Positions 55,977 to 64,000 of a DNA stretch of 64,000 nt are shown here, piece after piece. Numbering within the stretch: the first letter of the stretch is position 1; every line of letters begins with the position of its first letter. Position numbers and translations under genes: made by a program. The notes beneath the pieces are model-generated. The model saw only the letters and a program-made list of their open reading frames with translations, ran no database searches and had not been told where the DNA came from. Location: contig WOAB01000110.1 of the NCBI GenBank assembly GCA_027886185.1, positions 62,001-126,000 of the forward strand. Reading direction: 5' to 3'. Origin of the DNA: Rheum nobile (taxonomy: Eukaryota > Streptophyta > Magnoliopsida > Caryophyllales > Polygonaceae).

Positions 55977-58900
55977 TGTAATATCCCTCAATTTCAATAA
56001 GGGTATTTGGATAATTTTTTCAATTCTCGTTCTATAAATAAGACGAGTTTGACGTATTCGGAATCTCTATATTAATGTTTGAACGTTATAAAATACGTCC
56101 GAGGTATTTTGGGATCGTCGAATAGGTTTTACGAATGCTAAAAGTAGTTTTAGCTTAAGTTCGTGAGCCAAACCGCGACCCAAGGCCAAGGGGCGCGACC
56201 GCGTTTTCGCCGTTCGGGATTACTGTCGTTTCGTTGGTCGACGGTTTCGCCGGCGAGGGATCTGGAGCGCTTGGTATGCCTGGCGTTGAGCTCCCCTTCC
56301 CCTATAAAAGGAGGTCGTGGGCAGCCTCAACATCCATCCACAGCTCATATCTCTCTCGTTAAAGCTTGTCGCCGGAATTCGCAGTCTTCGCCGGAGTTTT
56401 GTGCGTCGTCGGAGCTGCTCGCCGGTGTGTTCAGGTGTTGGTGGTGGTGCTTTGGAGGCCTTGTGGTGGTAGAAGTCGAAGCAAGCCTCGTCCGAGCCAG
56501 TCGTCGTCGCCGGTTTCCGCCATCGTCGAGCTCGGTGCCGCTCACTGTTTTTAGAATTTCTTTCCGTGTGAGGAAGATAGGAGGGGGGCCCCTTAGCCAG
56601 CTCTTAGGTTGGGCCGAGAAGCCCACTATCATATCTGTCCAAATTTAACCCGAGATCAATTGAGCGGTATAATTTCGACCCACTTATATCTGTATCTGTC
56701 TTTAGAAAAATTCAATCAACATTTTTATGATTAAAATCATAAAATTTTATTGAATTTAATTACTTGAGTTCGTCAAAATAAATTAATTGATATTAATTAT
56801 TTTGTCAGTTTATATCGTTATTTGCTGGATCGCGTATGGACTCGTAACCTTGCTAGAGTTATCTGAAGCAGAGGCCATACTCCCGAAAATGATATCAACA
56901 GTAGTCGTCTCGTCTAGATTCATCGTCGAATCTAAGGCAAGTGGCGGTTCGCTCTTGCTTAATCATTCCATATTTCCTTTAGTTATCAATTATTTTGATT
57001 GTTAATTAAATTGGAATGAAATGTTGTTTTCGTTCGGGAACAGATTTTTATAAATAATGTGATTAAAATATGATATTATAATAGGTTGTATATATTGCTA
57101 GAAACAACGTTATTATACTTGTTAATTACCGTAATGGCTTTGTTGTGGATTTTAAATGTAAACTTAATGCTAGATTAACACGAGTATTAGTAGGAACGCT
57201 AATTCCTGGTGAGGATTAGTCGTTTCTTTATAACTTGGTATTAGTCGGATAATTCTCTAATACTCTTAACGGTCATGACCATTGCTTCCTATCCACTCGT
57301 TAAGGTTAGGAAGTGTTAAGCACCTTGCTAGTGCAATTTGGGTGGGCGTATTGTCACCATGTGTTAATCATTCTCGTAGTCACTCAAGATCATATTAAAA
57401 GCTTAACGTGAATATATGTTTTGTAATTAAATAAGATAAGTGCGGTTATGCACATAATTAATATACCCTCGGGCGAGGAGTACAACGTGGAAACCGTCCG
57501 GACTTCGGTTAGAGTAAGTCTTCTTTCCAATCTGGATTCGCATTGTGCGGTGAGGTTGGTCGTTGACCTAAATGATCAAGTCGTTTTTAAATGCTTGTGT
57601 GAAAACTATAACATTCCCAAACATTGGTCATATTTTCCCATAAGACTCAATTCCTTTGGAGTCTTCTTTTCAGTGCATGTGTAATATCCCTCATTTTGTA
57701 AGAAAATTTTTGAATCTTCTTATGCTCATATTACAAGTCAGATTAAATTCATAGAAGTACGGATATTCTATGAGATGTTTGATCTCTGTAATATTTTTCT
57801 GAGTAATATAAAATACAGTTAATGTATTTTTGGGTAAAAAGGGTCGTTCGTGTACGAATATATGTAACCCGGAGTTAAGAATACTTTTACCCCTTGGTAA
57901 AAATGACAAAACGGGTCAAATGGGGCAAAATTGGCCTTGACCGCACCCTGCCGCACCCGCGGTGAAGGCCAATGCCAGTGGCGGTCATGAGTCGGCCACC
58001 GCACCCCCACCGCACCCTGGCCGCACCCCGCGTCCATCGTAAGCTCCGACGTCATCGCGATAAGTCGCAGGCCGTAGCTCGCCTTAGTTGGCCTCCTAGC
58101 TGATTATCTGGTCGGGCCACCTCCTCCTTGACATCATTGGTTGGTAAGCTCCATGCTTGGCGTATAAAAGAAGGAGGAGAAGCCATGGATGAGCTCCATC
58201 TTCTTCCTCTGAAAAATTCTCTGAAATCTCCATTGTTGTCAAGCTTGTGAGCTTCGTTTGAGAAGAGATCGAACCCCTTTGAGTGTTTACAAAGGTGATC
58301 TTAAGTGGTGTTCAAAGGCCTAAGAAGGTTGGGGATCGAACCACAAACGAATCGAAGGCGAACGAATCAAATTGGGTGAGTTCTCCATCGAAGCTGTCAA
58401 AAGCTCGCCACTGGCGCCTGACCGCACCCGCGGCAAGGGCTCCACCGCACCCGCGGTGAGCCTTGTCCGGAGTGTGTGTTCTTGGGTGTTGGCTTTGGGC
58501 GAGGCTTGACCCCTTTGATTCCTTCCTTATTCTTTTAGATTCATATATGTAGATATTGAATCTAACTTAGGGTCTCGTTATGGGTCGTTCTAGAGGGATT
58601 TAATATCCAGGATCTGTCCCAGTTTCAGACTCAGGAACCGTTGTTTCTAAGCTTGTTAAAGCTTCCGTCTGATCTAAGGCAAGTGACGGTTCGCTCTTGC
58701 TTATCATTCCATATTTCCATTAATTATCAATTGTTTAATTGTTAATTAATTTGGGATGATTTACTGTTCTGTTGGGAATAGTTTGATAAATGATGTGAAA
58801 AGAATATGATATTATAATAGGTTGTATATCTGCTAGAACAACGCTATTATAGATATATATTTATGATATTAGCCTAGAGGGCTTTGATATGATTATTACG

Positions 58901-60560
58901 GTGTTGAATTGTTTAGTTAGCACGAGTATTCGTAGGAGCGATGGACTATTCGAGGTCCAGTCGTTTCTTAATAATGATTAATGGTGCAAAGGGTGATAAA
59001 CCCAAAAACCATTTGATGGGTCATGACCGATCTCTATACTCGGGTATAGAGATGATGGCACTTAACTGATGCTACAAATCTTGGGATTCGTCCCATTCAG
59101 GAGTATGTCCCTCATGGCGAAACATATATCCTATATGTCCCTCATGATGAAACATATACTCAATATATGTCTCTCATGGCGAAACATATATTTAAAAGTC
59201 TATAACGTGATGCGCGTTTGGGAATTTAAATAAGATAAGTGCCGTCGTAGCACATGATTAATATACTTCAGACGAGTAGTGCAGCTAGGGAATAGTACAG
59301 CTAGGAAAGCTCGTCTTGACTTTGATCAGAGTACCGTTCTCTTTCCAATCTGGATTCGCATTAAGCGGTGAGGTTGGTCGTGAACCGAGACATCAAGTCG
59401 TTTTTGAACGCTTGTATGATTAATTAATGTTCCCCAACATTTGTCATATTTCCGATAAGACTCAATTCGTTGGAGTCTTCTTTGGGATTGATTTCTGTGA
59501 GACTTGGTCTTTCAGAATCTTCTCTTGATCATGTCTCTTCATATGTTTCAGTAGAGTATGGTGGTTGACTATCGTTATCGGTTTTGATTCGAGGAGCGAT
59601 GAGTCTAACCTAATACGACTACTTTGAACCACTTTGCTTTGTACCCTTGCATAGTCTTTCATTAGACTAACCAACCGTAATTGTTCTCTGCATGGTTGGC
59701 TGGTGTCATCCGTTCGGCACATCAGATAAGAATCCGAGAAACAAAGGCTAGAACGACTATAAAAGCAAACGGTGTTTTAATGGACTTATCAGGTTGCGAT
59801 CCTTGGCGGGTGATCATTACGATCAAGACCCTTGTATTTATACTTTGCAAAGACTTTCGTTGATTACTCTGTTTTGTCCTATGGGGATTGGGATGTAATC
59901 CCCAGACATATGTTTTAACCAAAGATTTTGGTGTTTACATCATGATTGTTGTTTATGATTTGTATTTAAACATGTAAAGCCTGTGGTGGCTTCGGTGTGG
60001 AAACCGAGGTCACTGGCGGTAATACCCTTTCCAAATGGGTTACGAGTTGGGGGTGTTACATCATGTCTAAACTTTAATCATTCCATGAAAGTTCCGGGTT
60101 ATGTATCGTTCCTTCGGTTGTTATTCGAGGGACAATGATAGTAAACAGTTACGATCACTAGAACCATTCTATTTTCACCCTTGCATAGTCTTTCATTAGA
60201 CTAATCAACCGGGTTTTATTCCTTGCATGGTTGGCTGGTGTCATCCGTCCTTTACGGCACATCAGTGGTTGGTTCCCGAAATCTTGAAGTAACCAGTTGA
60301 AGAAGAGGCTTGCAGTTGAAGATTTAAGTGTCAGTGTTTTTAAGTTGTTAAGTATTAATTTAATATATATTTATAACCTAGTCATGTAATAGGTTATTCT
60401 TAAAGTCTTCCGCTGAAATTTGACTCTGTTGTAAACCTTTTGTTATTTAATATGTTTATTTAAGCGTAATTGTTCTGATTAAAGCCTAGGGTAACATCAG
60501 ACAATAAACGTATGAGGTCACTGGCGTGTGACACTACTGACATAAGTCGGGGGTGTTACA
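55977..60560 (+). repeat. solo LTR (type b), interrupted by an inner solo LTR
   Basis: Starts TGTAATATCCCTCAATTTC and ends GGGGGTGTTACA at 60560. It is flanked by GACGG (55972-55976) and GACCG (60561-60565), a target duplication with one mismatch. Excluding 57680-60060 its length is about 2.2 kb. The 161-codon frame at 56,163-56,648 lies in GC-rich LTR sequence equivalent to 28,000-28,400 and is not a likely gene. Confidence 0.8.
57680..60060 (+). repeat. inner solo LTR (related to type a)
   Basis: Starts TGTAATATCCCTCATTTTG and ends GGGGGTGTTACA. Length is 2,381 bp. Flanks GCATG (57675-57679) and TCATG (60061-60065) match at four of five bases. U3 is like type a (ATTTTTCTGAGTAATATAAA) and has a local run of CCGCACCC words (57,940-58,030). 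There is no internal domain, so it arose by LTR-LTR recombination. Confidence 0.8.
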
Positions 60561-60821
60561 GACCGAGTGTGCAAGAGTTATGAGAATGGTCGATTATCTA
60601 ACATGAATTATATATACTTTGGTCAATAATAGAGGAACCAACCGAGAATTACTGAAGAACCATCCAATAAAAAAATGTTTTGTAAATTCTTTGATTTGCC
60701 ACCGATACCAGCAATGACACCTGATACCAGAGCTCGCCATTTCTCAACAGAGCCTCATGCTGCTAGCGCTACGCTTACTTCCATCCCTACCAAGTGCACC
60801 GACAAAAGTTCATGTGACTTC

Positions 60822-61118
60822 GGGGTTGTTTGGTTGTTGGGGTTGAGGAATGAAGAATAGGGTTGAGGAATCTCAACCCAAAATGTATGTTTCGTATTTA
60901 ATATCTTGGATTCAAATTCATTCCCCAAACATAGTTAAACTCAAGTTCTCAAACCCTTCGATTTTTGTTGGGGTTGAAATGAAGAAATGAGGTATGGGAA
61001 AAGTTGAGAAAATGAGTTCAAAATTTCAATCTAAAATATTAACCAAACACATAAATTCATCTATTATTTTCCAAATCCATACATTCTCAACCCGATACTA
61101 CATTTTTACCAAACGCCC
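60822..61118. mobile_element. possible hAT-like MITE
   Basis: GGGGTTGTTTGGTTGTTGGG at the left faces TTTTTACCAAACGCCC at the right. The inside repeats GTTGAG/CTCAAC words and is non-coding. The inverted ends are imperfect and no target duplication was found. Confidence 0.4.
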
Positions 61119-61491
61119 ATTCTTTGTGCATTTTTTACTATCCGTTATTTCAAAGCTAGAGATTAACATATGATCTCAAAGTAGTTTATTAATGTCTTGC
61201 GTTGCAAGCATAACGAATATATGACAGGAAATGGAAAAATATGCACAAAAAATATTGGATTAGATCAAGTATTTAATGTATTATATAACTAAGGTTGTAT
61301 AAGTAGGTTAAGAATTCCTATTAAATTAAGAAAATAAACTCCAAAAAGATGATGATACAGTGAACCCTTTAACAAAAAATTAGAAAATTCTAAAAAATTA
61401 ACACTTAATCAAATCTTCATATATATATAGGATCTTAATTTTAAAAAATGGATATAACTAAATATATAATCTTTTCGAAACTGAAGAGCTT
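61119..61491. other. AT-rich gap, no gene seen
   Basis: Low-complexity sequence between the MITE-like unit and the copia LTR. Nothing recognised. Confidence 0.5.
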
Positions 61492-61693
61492 TGTATAAGC
61501 TTGTATTCTGATTAATGGAAAATTGATTCAATTACAAGGAGGAAAGCAAGAGCCTTATACAGGGAAAACCATACAACGGTCAAGAGTAAATTATGGACTA
61601 TAATCTAGCTATTGCCTAAACAAGGGTATAAGATAATTCTATCTTAAAACATAATAAAGGATTTTCTTAATATATGAGATATTGATTCTAATA
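61492..61693 (-). repeat. 3' LTR of the copia element (about 200 bp)
   Basis: On the minus strand it begins TATTAGAATCAATATC (TG to TA change) right after the polypurine tract and ends GCTTATACA. The outer border is set by the TG...CA rule only. Short LTRs of this size are usual in several copia lineages. Confidence 0.6.
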
Positions 61694-61698
61694 CCCCC

Positions 61699-63999
61699 TC
61701 AAGTGGAGTGTAGATTAATAATACTCAACTTGGACAGAAGGGAAGTGAACGAACTTGGACCAAGTGGCTTGGTAAACAGATCAACAGGCTGCTCCTTTGT
61801 ACTTACGTGGGAAGTCCGAATTTGTCCTCGCTGAAGCTTCTCCCGGATGACATGGCAATCAATCTCGATGTGTTTTGTACGCTCATGAAAGACGGGGTTG
61901 GAGGCAATATGGATGGCGGACTTGTTATCACAAAACAGAGTGGCCGGTTGAGTGTGTGGAACTTGTAAGTCATTGAGGAGAGTACGCAACCATGTGAGCT
62001 CGCAGCAAGCGGATGCCATTGAGCGGTATTCAGCTTCGGCACTAGATCGCGAGACAGTGTCTTGTTTCTTCGTTTTCCAGGAGATAGGTGTGCCTCCGAG
62101 GAAGACTATGTAACCAGTTGTTGATCTGCGCGTGTCCCGACACCTCGCCCAGTTGGCATCGCAATAAGCAGTCAAGTGTAGGCGCCCAGCAGAGGGAAGA
62201 AAAATGCACTGTCCATGAGAGCTTTTGATGTACCAAAGAACTTGGTGGGCGGCGTCAAGATGTGGCTGGCGCGGGGATGCCATGAACTGGCTCTGAATGT
62301 GCACAGCATAGACGAGATCCGGCCTTGTAATGGTGAGGTAGATGAGGCGTCCAACCAACCGGCGATATATCGAAGGATCGGGAAGTGCATCACCATTGTG
62401 CATTGTGAGCGTCAGATTTTGATCAAGTGGAACCGCAACTGGCTTGGCTCCAAGAAAGACGGTGTCGTCAAGGATCTCGAGTGCATATTTGCGTTGGCAT
62501 AGCGTGATACCTTGCTTGGATCGAGCAACTTCAATGCCAAGAAAATATTTGAGAGGGCCCATATCTTTAAGCTTGAATTTGGTTGCTAGAAAAGACTTCG
62601 TGTCTTCGATAAACTGCAAGTTAGTGCCGGTAATAATAACATCATCAACATAAACAAGGATAGCAGTGAACGTACCTTGGTTTTGGCGAACAAACAGGGA
62701 ATAATCAGCCCATGAATGATGAAAACCTTCTTGTGTGAGCGCGCTAGAGAGTTTGACGAACCATTGTCGGAAGGCTTGTTTAAGTCTGTATAAAGACTTG
62801 TGAAGTTTACACACCCGGGTCTTGCCTTTGCTATGAAAACCGGGTGGCAATCTCATGTAGACATCCTCCATTAAGTCTCCGTTGAGAAAGGCGTTGTTCA
62901 CATCAAGTTGATGCAACTGCCAACCATGAATGACAGCCATACCTATGATAACTCGGACGGTGGTCAACTTGGCAACGGGTGCGAAGGTTTCTCGGTAGTC
63001 TATGCCTGCGAGTGGGGTGTATCCCTTGGCCACAAGACGAGCCTTGTATCTCTCAACGGATCCATCGGGTTTGTACTTAATTTTATACACCCATTTGCAT
63101 CCAATGGGGTGTTTATCGGGTGGCAACGGAACGAGGCTCCATGTGTGGTTATCGGCAAGAGCTTTGATTTCGTTGGCCATTGCATCTCTCCACTTGCGCG
63201 AACGATTGGCCTGCAAAAAATTCCTCGGTTCCCTCTCAAGCATAATGTTAGAAGCAAAATGTTTATAACTTGAAGAAAGCTTATCATAAGAGAGCACTTG
63301 TGCCAATGGAAATGGCATACCTGAGAGGGCATTATTAGAGGAAGACGATGGGTTCAATGAACGAGATGGTAGTGTCGCTTCAATATGGAAGTCGCGGAGC
63401 AGATTAGACTGTTTAGCGGGCCGTGAAATTCGACGGGGCAAAGTCGGGGTGAAGAGTGGTGGTGGCAGCGGAATAGGTGGGTTAAGGGTAGACAAGGGTG
63501 CCGATTGTGATGATGTAGGATGTGATGGAGATGTAGTGATAGGCAGGGGCTCCTGGGGTGTGTCATTGTTGGGAATGGCAGGAGGCGGCATTTGAGTGGC
63601 AGGAGAGTGGGATGGCAGGGGGAGAGTAGTATATGGTAAGGGTGAGAGTGGTAGTGGGTCATCGTAGATGACATGATTATGTTGAAAAGATGGTAGAGGT
63701 AAATCGTTATTATGCGTAGAAACAACGGATTGTTTGGAAAACGGAAATTCGGTTTCATAAAAAACGACATCACGAGAGAGAGAACGTTTCTTGTTCGTAA
63801 GATCATAAACTTTATATCCTTTGGTACCGGGTGGGTATCCAAGAAAAACACACTCGACGGAGTGAGGATCAAATTTGGTCGGGCGTAGAGGATGTGTGGA
63901 TGCAAAACACCGACATCCAAAAATGCGTAAATGAGAATAAAGAGGCGGTTTACAAAAGAGTATTTCAAAAGGAGTTTTATTTTGTAAATGACGACTTGG
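61699..63999 (-). CDS. copia pol polyprotein, C-terminal part (integrase tail, RT, RNase H)
   Basis: The frame is open from the window edge (63999) to the stop at 61699, 766 codons, with no lesion. The 5' end holds the integrase C-terminus (LRIFGCRCFAS, FLGYPPGTKGYKVYD). A Pro/Ser-rich linker leads to RT: NEIKALADNHTWSLVPLP, QLDVNNAFLNGDL, and the catalytic LVYVDDVIITG. RNase H carries AYCDANWARC, SSAEAEYRSMA, the CDNKSA motif and HIEIDCH. The frame ends ten bases before the polypurine tract. ATG 63591 is internal, not the start. With catalytic residues kept, this may be a recent or active copy, depending on the part outside the window. Confidence 0.9.
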   Translation of the reverse strand, partial: PSRHLQNKTPFEILFCKPPLYSHLRIFGCRCFASTHPLRPTKFDPHSVECVFLGYPPGTKGYKVYDLTNKKRSLSRDVVFYETEFPFSKQSVVSTHNNDLPLPSFQHNHVIYDDPLPLSPLPYTTLPLPSHSPATQMPPPAIPNNDTPQEPLPITTSPSHPTSSQSAPLSTLNPPIPLPPPLFTPTLPRRISRPAKQSNLLRDFHIEATLPSRSLNPSSSSNNALSGMPFPLAQVLSYDKLSSSYKHFASNIMLEREPRNFLQANRSRKWRDAMANEIKALADNHTWSLVPLPPDKHPIGCKWVYKIKYKPDGSVERYKARLVAKGYTPLAGIDYRETFAPVAKLTTVRVIIGMAVIHGWQLHQLDVNNAFLNGDLMEDVYMRLPPGFHSKGKTRVCKLHKSLYRLKQAFRQWFVKLSSALTQEGFHHSWADYSLFVRQNQGTFTAILVYVDDVIITGTNLQFIEDTKSFLATKFKLKDMGPLKYFLGIEVARSKQGITLCQRKYALEILDDTVFLGAKPVAVPLDQNLTLTMHNGDALPDPSIYRRLVGRLIYLTITRPDLVYAVHIQSQFMASPRQPHLDAAHQVLWYIKSSHGQCIFLPSAGRLHLTAYCDANWARCRDTRRSTTGYIVFLGGTPISWKTKKQDTVSRSSAEAEYRSMASACCELTWLRTLLNDLQVPHTQPATLFCDNKSAIHIASNPVFHERTKHIEIDCHVIREKLQRGQIRTSHVSTKEQPVDLFTKPLGPSSFTSLLSKLSIINLHST

Positions 64000-64000
64000 T

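Larger units (their letters stand above)
61492..64000 (-). mobile_element. Ty1/copia retrotransposon, 3' half, runs off the window
   Basis: On the minus strand: end of integrase, RT, RNase H, polypurine tract (ACTTGAGGGGG, about 61,694-61,704) and a short 3' LTR. The rest of the element lies beyond 64000. Confidence 0.85.

Overview
The window looks like nuclear DNA of a flowering plant, most likely a eudicot. It has spliced genes with GT-AG introns, a plant-specific isoprenylated metal-binding protein (HIPP), an eight-cysteine lipid-transfer-type protein, a PLS-type PPR fragment, and a dense nest of plant LTR retrotransposons (CRM, Tekay and Athila types of Ty3/gypsy, plus Ty1/copia). I cannot name the species. 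By my reading well over three quarters of the window is transposable-element sequence. Only two host loci are recognisable.

Layout. 1-380 is the end of a TRIM (miniature LTR element). 381-3433 is AT-rich and holds small non-autonomous DNA elements, one with a clean 8-bp target-site duplication. 3434-4629 is an apparently intact three-exon HIPP gene ending in the CaaX box CSIM. 5540-6110 holds a tandem duplication and a probable LINE remnant. 6173-7544 is an Athila-type LTR with its PBS but no body. 7551-15600 is the 3' part of a gag-pol-less LTR element (called LARD here) into which a complete CRM-like element (7977-15537, duplication GGCAG) has inserted.

15601-43556 is a mosaic of one LTR family. 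It contains one decayed autonomous Tekay gag-pol (30810-35520) with its 3' LTR, three LARD bodies that share the same stop codon inside an acidic repeat, and many LTR pieces joined in both orientations. Several joints form large inverted repeats. 43557-49606 is a deleted Athila-type element: gag and a duplicated protease, no RT or integrase, a truncated 3' LTR.

49828-51305 is a lipid-transfer-like gene with a 5-bp frameshifting insertion, a foldback element in its intron and, 73 bp after its stop codon, a 3.4-kb Mutator-like element (51378-54793, 9-bp duplication). That element carries a fragment of a PPR gene, a first exon from another gene, and two convergent tRNA-like sequences with intact Pol III boxes but abnormal anticodon arms. 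55977-60560 is a solo LTR with a second solo LTR inserted in it. 61492-64000 is the 3' half of a Ty1/copia element with an open pol frame running off the window.

How the parts relate. The LARDs have the same PBS type, PPT context and LTR 3' half as the Tekay element, so they were probably moved by Tekay enzymes. The CRM insertion is recent by LTR similarity. The captured genes in the Mutator-like element and the element pile-up on the lipid-transfer gene are the most unusual parts of the window. All comparisons are by eye.
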